Translations under genes and position numbers: made by a program | Origin: an uncultured Clostridia bacterium | GTDB taxonomy: Bacteria > Bacillota > Clostridia > Oscillospirales > Acutalibacteraceae | DNA length: 11,010 nucleotides | Assembly: GCA_946626015.1 (NCBI GenBank) | Contig: CAMOTT010000049.1 | Span: 1 to 11,010, forward strand | Direction: 5' to 3' | Shown: piece after piece, positions 6,935-11,010 of the stretch | How positions within the stretch are numbered: the stretch's first letter is position 1 | Layout of the letters: the number at the start of each line of letters is the position of its first letter | Notes under the pieces: generated by a model | The model's database searches: none | What the model was told of the DNA's origin: nothing | The model's input: only the letters and a program-made list of their open reading frames with translations

Positions 6935-7213
6935 TTATGCTTCTTCCTTCTGCTTTGCAAAGCAGTCGCTGCAGTATACAGGACGATCCTCACGGGGCTT
7001 GAAGGGAACTTTTGCTACGCCGCCGCAGCTTGCGCAGGTCGCTTCGAACATCTCACGCTCTCCACGGCTGGCATTCTTGCGTGCGTCACGGCAAGCCTTG
7101 CAGCGCTGAGGCTCATTCTCAAAGCCTTTTTCTGCATAGAATTCCTGTTCACCGGCTGTGAAAACGAATTCGTTACCGCATTCTTTACAGATGAGTGTTT
7201 TGTCTTCGTACAT
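6935..7213 (-). CDS. Small double zinc-ribbon protein, function unknown
   Basis: A 92-residue protein with four CXXC knuckles: C9/C12, C38/C41, C60/C63 and C81/C84. The first half (YEDKTLICKECGNEFVFT, then GEQEFYAEKGF and PQRCKACR) matches the 'probable zinc-ribbon domain' family common in Clostridia and related phyla; the second half (CASCGGVAKVPF, RPVYCSDC) is a second ribbon of the same general kind. It should bind two zinc ions and may contact nucleic acid or protein; no enzyme activity is suggested. GAGGT lies about 8 nt before the ATG. No promoter is visible between it and the sigma factor gene, so it is probably cotranscribed with that gene across the tRNA-like segment. Confidence 0.85.
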   Translation of the reverse strand: MYEDKTLICKECGNEFVFTAGEQEFYAEKGFENEPQRCKACRDARKNASRGEREMFEATCASCGGVAKVPFKPREDRPVYCSDCFAKQKEEA

Positions 7214-7246
7214 GTGTCTTACCTCGCTAAAAAATTTTTTGATATC

Positions 7247-7312
7247 GCCCCCGACCGGATTTGCACCGGTATCATTGAAAACAATGCTTTTCTTAATTAA
7301 GCTACAAGGGAC
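7247..7312 (-). ncRNA. tRNA-like structured element without a usable anticodon loop
   Basis: Read on the minus strand, four helices can be drawn in tRNA order. A closing stem pairs GTCCCT (7312-7307) with GGGGGC (7252-7247), 6 bp with two wobbles. A D-arm-like stem pairs GCTT (7302-7299) with AAGC (7289-7286) and follows TA, as at tRNA positions 8-9. A central hairpin is CATTG-TTTT-CAATG (7286-7273), sharing one base with the second stem. A T-arm-like hairpin is ACCGG-TGCAAAT-CCGGT (7270-7254). At 66 nt it is about 8 nt short, lacks GG in the D-loop, has a 4-nt loop in place of the 7-nt anticodon loop and encodes no CCA. It may be a decayed tRNA, a tRNA mimic processed from the mRNA, or a cis-regulatory leader for the zinc-ribbon gene. 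Confidence 0.45.
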
Positions 7313-7317
7313 ATTTG

Positions 7318-7884
7318 TTACCTCAACTTTTTGCGCATACGCTGTATGGCATTGTCCACAGCCTTGCTGCTGATGCCCAGTTTTGCGGAAATGTCGCCGT
7401 AACTGAGGCCGGACAGGTAAAGATCCGCCACCTTTTTCTCCAGAGGTGAGAGTTTGGTGTTGAGCTTGTGGTCAAGCTGCTTTGCAGACTCCTCCGCCGA
7501 GATTATCTCCTGAGGGTCGGCGTCCGATGACGCGGGCAGCTCAAACTCGGTATCGTCAAGGTACACCAGAACGGGAGCCGGGATATCCTTGCCCCTGGAT
7601 TGGCGGCGCAGGACTGAAACAATGCGGTTGTTTATGCAGGCGTTGGCGTAGGTGCGGAATGAGGCGCCGCCCTCCTCGTCAAAGCTGTAAACCGCCTTGA
7701 GGAAGCCCAGCATACCCTCTTGAGTAAGATCGTCGAACTCCACAGACGACCCGGAGGAATTCACTGCCGCGCGAGCCTGAACGGCAGGAGTGATGCGGGC
7801 TATGAGAATAGCCATAGCGGAATCATCGCCCCGGCGCGCAAGGGCAACCAGCTGTTCGTCTGAAAGAAGAGGGGAGTTCTCCAT
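7318..7884 (-). CDS. SigH-like RNA polymerase sigma factor (sigma-70 family)
   Basis: A 188-residue alternative sigma factor. Region 2 covers about residues 8-95, with VEFDDLTQEGMLGFLKAV (core binding) and FRTYANACINNRIVSVLRRQ (-10 recognition). Residues 95-135 form an acidic linker. Region 4 has a clear helix-turn-helix, LSYGDISAKLGISSKAVDNA, at about 158-177. The layout and region 2 wording are closest to SigH (sigma-30) of Firmicutes, but the usual secE-nusG neighbours are absent, so it may be a paralogue; I leave the symbol blank. The ATG at 7884 has only a weak ribosome binding site (AGG, 10 nt upstream). It has its own strong promoter. No terminator follows, so transcription should continue into the tRNA-like element and zinc-ribbon gene. 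Confidence 0.9.
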   Translation of the reverse strand: MENSPLLSDEQLVALARRGDDSAMAILIARITPAVQARAAVNSSGSSVEFDDLTQEGMLGFLKAVYSFDEEGGASFRTYANACINNRIVSVLRRQSRGKDIPAPVLVYLDDTEFELPASSDADPQEIISAEESAKQLDHKLNTKLSPLEKKVADLYLSGLSYGDISAKLGISSKAVDNAIQRMRKKLR

Positions 7885-7917
7885 ATCAATAACCTGTCCA
7901 AAAGTAGGGATGCTATT

Positions 7918-7946
7918 ATAATAAATTAGTATCGCTTATTTGTCAA
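7918..7946 (-). promoter_or_regulatory. Promoter of the sigma factor gene
   Basis: On the minus strand a perfect TTGACA (7941-7946) is followed after 17 bp by TATTAT (7918-7923), a 5/6 match to the -10 consensus. Another TATAAT three bases further is at a 20-bp spacing and less likely. The start would be near 7911, leaving a leader of about 27 nt. Confidence 0.75.
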
Positions 7947-8047
7947 TTATTATTTCCATAGAAAAAACAAAAAGATTTTTGCTATTTTGCACAATATGAT
8001 GCTGATTATCGCATATCCTGAGTAAAAACTGTTTTTTGCGCAAAAAA

Positions 8048-8078
8048 CACCGCAACGGCAATATTTACCGTTGCGGTG
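8048..8078 (-). terminator. Intrinsic terminator of rpsF-ssb-rpsR
   Basis: CACCGCAACGG (8048-8058) pairs perfectly over 11 bp with CCGTTGCGGTG (8068-8078) around a 9-nt loop. On the minus strand the stem is followed by six T (8047-8042). It lies 20 nt after the rpsR stop. Confidence 0.92.
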
Positions 8079-8098
8079 GTAAAAGCTTGCGTAAAAAA

Positions 8099-8344
8099 TC
8101 AGTCGCTTGTGTAGGGGAGAAGCGCAATGTGACGTGCGCGCTTGATAGCTGTAGTCAGCTCGCGCTGGTGCTTTGCACAGGTTCCGGTCACGCGGCGGGG
8201 AAGGATCTTCGCGCGGTCGGAGATGAACTTGTGGAGCTTGTTAACGTCTTTATAGTCAATGCACTCTACGCGATCCACGCAGAAAGAGCAAACCTTTTTA
8301 CGGCCTTTTCTGTTAGGCTTTTTATCAAACTTCTCGTATGCCAT
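8099..8344 (-). CDS. rpsR: 30S ribosomal protein bS18 (zinc-binding form)
   Basis: An 81-residue S18. The core KILPRRVTGTCAKHQREL is unmistakable, and the N-terminal CSFC...C with C19, C22, C28 and C56 marks the zinc-type (C+) form. S18 binds S6 on the 30S platform, and the first gene of this operon encodes S6. AAGGAGG stands about 10 nt before the ATG. In some Firmicutes a zinc-free second copy replaces this form under zinc limitation; none is in the window. It is last in the operon. Confidence 0.97.
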   Translation of the reverse strand: MAYEKFDKKPNRKGRKKVCSFCVDRVECIDYKDVNKLHKFISDRAKILPRRVTGTCAKHQRELTTAIKRARHIALLPYTSD

Positions 8345-8382
8345 TTTAGAATAACCTCCTTATTAAAATATGGGAAAGAGGA

Positions 8383-8832
8383 TCAGAACGGAAGATCGTC
8401 GTCATCGGTTATCTCCTCAAAATCAGAGCTTGAACCGGTTGAAAATGACGGTGTGGGAGCGGCTGCCTCAACGGGAGAAATAGCGTTGTCCACACGGACT
8501 CCGCCGGACTCCGCCTTTGAGCCGCAGAAGCTTACACTGTCCGCTACCAGCTCAACAGCCTTGCGCTTGTTGCCGTTTTTGTCCTCATATGAACGGGTCC
8601 TGATAGAACCTTGTACAGCTATCATGGAGCCTTTACGGAAGAAACGGCTCACAAAATCAGCTGTCTGGCGCCAGGCGACAACGTCGATGAAGTCCGTCTG
8701 GCGCTCCTCACCCTGCTTGGCGTAGCCTCTGTCTACCGCCACGGTGAAGGATGTGACCGAAAGTCCGGTCGTTGTGGTGCGAAGTTCCGGGTCCGCCACA
8801 AGCCGACCCATTATTATTGCACAATTAAGCAT
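8383..8832 (-). CDS. ssb: Single-stranded DNA-binding protein
   Basis: A 149-residue SSB. Residues 1 to about 105 form the OB fold, with MLNCAIIMGRLVADPELR, a TDFIDVVAWRQTADFV segment, and GSMIAVQGSIRTRSYEDKN. A Ser/Pro/Ala-rich tail leads to the acidic tip DDDDLPF (143-149), through which SSB recruits replication and repair proteins. AAGGAG, about 8 nt before the ATG, overlaps the rpsF stop, so translation of the two is tightly linked. The position between rpsF and rpsR is the standard arrangement in Firmicutes and keeps SSB supply tied to ribosomal protein expression. Confidence 0.97.
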   Translation of the reverse strand: MLNCAIIMGRLVADPELRTTTTGLSVTSFTVAVDRGYAKQGEERQTDFIDVVAWRQTADFVSRFFRKGSMIAVQGSIRTRSYEDKNGNKRKAVELVADSVSFCGSKAESGGVRVDNAISPVEAAAPTPSFSTGSSSDFEEITDDDDLPF

Positions 8833-8844
8833 GATGTTCTCTCC

Positions 8845-9129
8845 TTATTTTCTGATGACAAGAGAGCGGAGAACACCGTCTGTAATACCGACGATACGCT
8901 CAAACTCAGCAGGGAAATCAGGCTCGCTGGTGAAGTTGATGAGAACATAGACTCCATCCGGCTCATCGTTAATGGGATATGCGAGCTTGCGCTTGCCCCA
9001 CTCATCAATGCCCTCGATAGTGCCGCTATTCTGCTCGATCAAGGCTGTGAACTTCGGAAGAAGCTCCTTGTAAGCCTCGTCACCCTTGGCAACTGAGAAA
9101 ACTACCATTGCCTCATAGCTGTTTGACAT
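8845..9129 (-). CDS. rpsF: 30S ribosomal protein bS6
   Basis: A 94-residue S6. MSNSYEAMVVFSV opens the ferredoxin-like fold; IEGIDEWGKRKLAYPIND and GVYVLINFTSEPDFPAEFER are the typical central segments, and the chain ends in LRSLVIRK. S6 pairs with S18 on the 30S platform. AAGGAGGTG about 9 nt before the ATG is a very strong ribosome binding site. It is the first gene of rpsF-ssb-rpsR and has a promoter plus a roughly 95-nt leader that can fold (see the leader entry). Confidence 0.97.
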   Translation of the reverse strand: MSNSYEAMVVFSVAKGDEAYKELLPKFTALIEQNSGTIEGIDEWGKRKLAYPINDEPDGVYVLINFTSEPDFPAEFERIVGITDGVLRSLVIRK

Positions 9130-9226
9130 TCTTAAAGCACCTCCTTATGGTCTTTGGCCGCGGTTCGTCCGCAGCAAGGATAGATTTAAAACAAAATCTG
9201 CCGCGACATTAAGATTTATCGCAGTA
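9130..9226 (-). promoter_or_regulatory. Structured 5' leader of rpsF, candidate S6:S18 autoregulatory site
   Basis: The leader RNA contains a strong hairpin: GCTGCGG (9175-9169), loop ACGAA (9168-9164), CCGCGGC (9163-9157), with TTG/CAA extending it past a bulged C. It ends about 10 nt before the ribosome binding site. S6:S18 is known to repress its own mRNA through a hairpin carrying an unpaired or bulge-adjacent CCG that mimics the 16S site; here CCG occurs beside the loop. The fit to the published consensus is only from memory. Confidence 0.45.
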
Positions 9227-9232
9227 CAAAAC

Positions 9233-9261
9233 ATTTTATCAGCAGCAAACGGAAAAGTCAA
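9233..9261 (-). promoter_or_regulatory. Promoter of rpsF-ssb-rpsR
   Basis: On the minus strand TTGACT (9256-9261) and TAAAAT (9233-9238) are 17 bp apart, with TG one base before the -10. Each hexamer matches the consensus at 5 of 6 positions. The start should be near 9226. Confidence 0.8.
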
Positions 9262-9299
9262 GAGTTATTTTTCATATATATGTAAAACACAGAAAAACA

Positions 9300-9322
9300 C
9301 CCTGCGGTTTTGCTCCGCAGGG
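9300..9322 (-). terminator. Intrinsic terminator after the tRNA-Gly/membrane protein unit
   Basis: CCCTGCGG (9300-9307) pairs perfectly with CCGCAGGG (9315-9322) around a 7-nt loop. On the minus strand TGTTTTTC follows. It lies 20 nt after the stop of the hypothetical protein gene. Confidence 0.9.
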
Positions 9323-9342
9323 CCTTGAACACTTTACTTTGA

Positions 9343-9813
9343 TCAGGACTTGCCTTTTGAGTCTTCGTCAAGGCTCAAAATATCGTAAGCTATTATTACC
9401 TGGGGATTGCTCTTTTCATCAATGGTGAAATAAGCTATCGTTTGCTCGGTGCCGATGAGCTTTCCGCGCAAAGCTTCAAGATCACGCACCCTGTCCTGAA
9501 GATTTTCACCCTCAAATTTGACCCAGACGAGCCTGTTTGAGAAAAAGTCCTTGTTGTTCCGGTAAGTTGTCGCAACGAGGTGACCGTCCTTAATGTCGTC
9601 GATATGGATCAGGATGCTCCTTGCGGTGACGCCTTCAGCATTGGTTGGCAGGTCAAGAGCCTTATAGTACTCCGACACGGCGTTAAACTCATTTGACAAG
9701 GCGTTGTTGGTCTTTTTGATAAACTTTGCCGCAAACAACAGTGCTATAACGCAAATGACGGCTGCAACAACGATGAAAACGGTTTTTGAAGTTTTCGCCA
9801 AAAAACTCACCAC
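9343..9813 (-). CDS. Hypothetical single-pass membrane protein
   Basis: A protein of up to 156 residues that I do not recognise. Residues 10-30 form one hydrophobic helix (VFIVVAAVICVIALLFAA) flanked by Lys on both sides, so the N-terminus is probably a membrane anchor. The rest is soluble, mixed alpha/beta with an acidic end; residues 40-75 look helical, and later stretches such as GTEQTIAYFTIDEK and PQVIIAYDIL look like strands. The start is uncertain: GTG at 9813 has no good ribosome binding site, while the TTG four codons later has GGTGAG just upstream. No ATG exists in the frame. The start is only about 36 nt after the 3' end of tRNA-Gly on the same strand, with no promoter or terminator between, so it is probably expressed from the tRNA promoter. 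A good terminator follows. Confidence 0.65.
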   Translation of the reverse strand: MVSFLAKTSKTVFIVVAAVICVIALLFAAKFIKKTNNALSNEFNAVSEYYKALDLPTNAEGVTARSILIHIDDIKDGHLVATTYRNNKDFFSNRLVWVKFEGENLQDRVRDLEALRGKLIGTEQTIAYFTIDEKSNPQVIIAYDILSLDEDSKGKS

Positions 9814-9849
9814 GCAGTCTTGTGAAAAAAGTACAGCAAAGTGCTTGTT

Positions 9850-9924
9850 TGGAGCGGGAAACGGGATTCGAACCCGCGACCTTCGGCTTGGGAAGCCGAC
9901 GCTCTACCGCTGAACTACTCCCGC
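9850..9924 (-). tRNA. tRNA-Gly (anticodon CCC)
   Basis: A complete cloverleaf read on the minus strand. The acceptor GCGGGAG pairs with TTCCCGC (one wobble), the D-arm is TAGTTCAGCGGTAGAGC, and the anticodon stem TCGGC/GCCGA holds the loop TTCCCAA (CCC). The T-arm is GCGGG-TTCGAAT-CCCGT. The discriminator is U and CCA is encoded (9852-9850). The total is 75 nt. A promoter lies directly upstream. Confidence 0.97.
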
Positions 9925-9935
9925 GCATTTATCTT

Positions 9936-9964
9936 ATTTTAACACGTCAAATCACAAAAATCAA
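9936..9964 (-). promoter_or_regulatory. Promoter of tRNA-Gly
   Basis: On the minus strand TTGATT (9959-9964) and TAAAAT (9936-9941) are 17 bp apart with TG before the -10. The start is near 9929, five bases before the mature tRNA. The bases GTGTTAAAATAA around the -10 are identical to those of the yerC promoter. Confidence 0.75.
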
Positions 9965-10077
9965 GATTTTTTTATCAAATCGGTACGGAACTGTGGGACT
10001 TGCCGCAAAATACCGTGTGTTTTTTGCAAATATTTATATTCGGATTTCGCAAAATATACAATGTTTTGACTTTTTTC

Positions 10078-10106
10078 TTGAATTATATATTCTATTATGC
10101 TACAAT
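10078..10106 (+). promoter_or_regulatory. Promoter of the sugar phosphate isomerase gene
   Basis: TTGAAT (10078-10083) and TACAAT (10101-10106) are 17 bp apart, with TG one base before the -10. Transcription would begin near 10113, giving a short leader of about 30 nt before the ATG at 10143. Confidence 0.72.
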
Positions 10107-10142
10107 TATTCATATGTTTAATCCGGAAAGGGAGTTGACGGT

Positions 10143-10925
10143 ATGAAAAAACCCATAATGGGTGTCCAACTCTACACCCTCAGGGACCACATAAAAACCG
10201 CTGAGGATTTTGACTGTACCCTTGCCCGTCTTGAGGCTATGGGAGTGGGCTGTGTGCAGATCTCCGCAATTGGAGATATCCCGGCTCCGGTGCAGGCCGG
10301 GATACTCCAAAAGCACGGTATGCGGGTCTGCGTTACCCACAAGCCCTTTGAGCGGATGGAAAACGACCTGGAGGCTCTTATGGAGGAGCACAGGGTGATC
10401 GGCTGTGACGCCATCGGGTTGGGCTACGCCACCAAGGATTTCCGCGGCAGCACCGAAAACGTGGAAAACTTCATAGGCAAGGTCAACGGCATAGCCGCAA
10501 AAATGAAGGAAAACGGCTTTACCTTCAACTACCATAATCACGATTTTGAGTTCGACAAGCTGGAGAATTCGGACAGGTGCATGATGGATCTGCTCATTGA
10601 TGAAACGGACAGAAGCTGTGTGAATTTTGTTCCGGATGTTGCCTGGATGCACTTCGCCGGTCAAGACCCTGTAAAGGTAATGAGCAGAATGATCGGCAGG
10701 GTAAAGGTCATGCATTTCAAAGATTACATACTTGACGAAGCCGGTGAACGGAAATTTGTCTCCCTGGGTCAGGGGCGTGTGGATCTTGCCGCCTGCTACC
10801 GGTTTGCCTGCGAGAACGAGATACCCTATATCGTTTATGAACAGGACGGCGACTGGCAGGATAACGATCCGTTTAAGGCCTGCGAGGTTTCGTGGAAGTG
10901 TCTTACCGGGCTTGATAAAAGCTGA
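10143..10925 (+). CDS. Sugar phosphate isomerase/epimerase-like TIM-barrel protein (AP-endonuclease-2/IolE superfamily)
   Basis: A 260-residue xylose-isomerase-like TIM barrel of the kind that isomerises or epimerises sugars or inositol derivatives in the cytoplasm. Conserved metal/substrate positions are visible: NYHNHDFEF at 129-137 (H131, H133), D165 and H170 in PDVAWMH, H191 and D194 in HFKDY, the GQGRVDL segment, and E233 in YEQD near the C-terminus. MGVQLYTLRD at the N-terminus is typical of this family in gut Clostridia. The actual substrate cannot be told. AAGGGAG lies 8 nt before the ATG. It has its own promoter and is followed after 39 bp by another start, so it may head an operon. 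Confidence 0.88.
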   Translation: MKKPIMGVQLYTLRDHIKTAEDFDCTLARLEAMGVGCVQISAIGDIPAPVQAGILQKHGMRVCVTHKPFERMENDLEALMEEHRVIGCDAIGLGYATKDFRGSTENVENFIGKVNGIAAKMKENGFTFNYHNHDFEFDKLENSDRCMMDLLIDETDRSCVNFVPDVAWMHFAGQDPVKVMSRMIGRVKVMHFKDYILDEAGERKFVSLGQGRVDLAACYRFACENEIPYIVYEQDGDWQDNDPFKACEVSWKCLTGLDKS

Positions 10926-10964
10926 AATATCCAATAAAAATTGATGTATACGGAGGATGTACAA

Positions 10965-11010
10965 ATGGAAAAAGTGCTTGCGATAGTTATTCCCGTGGCT
11001 GCGGTTTTGT
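10965..11010 (+). CDS. N-terminus of an unidentified protein with a hydrophobic start
   Basis: ATG at 10965 follows GGAGG (10952-10956) by 8 nt, and the frame stays open to the window end. The 15 visible residues are MEKVLAIVIPVAAVL, a hydrophobic stretch that fits a membrane helix or signal peptide. No family can be named. It lies 39 bp after the isomerase gene and is probably cotranscribed with it. Confidence 0.6.
   Translation, partial: MEKVLAIVIPVAAVL

Noticed and set aside
7254..7270. GGTGCAAATCC core resembling the conserved loop of cobalamin riboswitches
   Set aside because: The rest of the B12 element (GGGAA before, and the CCCGC-ACTG box after) is absent and the region is too short; the same motif also fits a T-loop.
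8036..8725. 229-codon plus-strand frame
   Set aside because: It runs antisense through the rpsR terminator, rpsR and ssb, all certain, and shows no protein-like motif.
10110..10964. Long open frame of 284 codons on the minus strand
   Set aside because: It lies opposite the isomerase gene, which has clear family motifs, a promoter and a ribosome binding site; the minus-strand frame has none of these.
1..11010. CRISPR array, prophage, toxin-antitoxin or other defence genes
   Set aside because: No regularly spaced repeats and no such protein motifs were found on either strand.

Overview
The window reads as chromosomal backbone from a low-to-mid-GC Gram-positive bacterium. A member of the Clostridia, perhaps the Oscillospiraceae/Ruminococcaceae, is my best guess. 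The grounds are strong AAGGAGG-type ribosome binding sites, A-type promoters with extended -10 elements, a YerC/TrpR-like regulator, a SigH-like sigma factor, a zinc-type S18 protein and a phoH-ybeY pair. The placement is inference; there is no rRNA or other decisive marker.

Layout on the + strand, 1-3680: the 3' end of an M14 zinc peptidase, then a good promoter feeding phoH and ybeY (overlapping) and, shortly after, a secreted lipoprotein with two DxDxNGxxE loops. A bidirectional terminator at 3703-3730 separates this from a convergent operon.

Minus strand, 6572 down to 3747: a promoter drives yerC, a SAM-dependent methyltransferase, hslO (Hsp33, TTG start) and proC, all tightly spaced. 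A 19-bp palindrome lies about 70 bp upstream of this promoter.

Minus strand, 7946 down to 6670: promoter, SigH-like sigma factor gene, a 66-nt tRNA-like structured segment, a double zinc-ribbon gene, a 161-bp terminal-inverted-repeat element with a TTAT target duplication (probable MITE), and then a terminator. The tRNA-like segment and the MITE are the two least ordinary objects in the window.

Minus strand, 9261 down to 8048: the classic rpsF-ssb-rpsR operon with a strong promoter, a structured leader that may be the S6:S18 autoregulatory site, and a strong terminator.

Minus strand, 9964 down to 9300: a promoter, tRNA-Gly(CCC) and, 36 nt after the tRNA, a one-TM hypothetical protein, then a strong terminator; the tRNA and protein gene probably share a transcript.

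Plus strand, 10078 to the end: a promoter, a sugar phosphate isomerase/epimerase-like TIM-barrel gene, and the first 15 codons of a gene whose product starts with a hydrophobic segment.

Most of the window is housekeeping: RNA maturation and translation (phoH, ybeY, rpsF, rpsR, tRNA-Gly), DNA binding (ssb), redox stress (hslO) and proline synthesis (proC). I did not find a defence system, CRISPR array, prophage or biosynthetic cluster.
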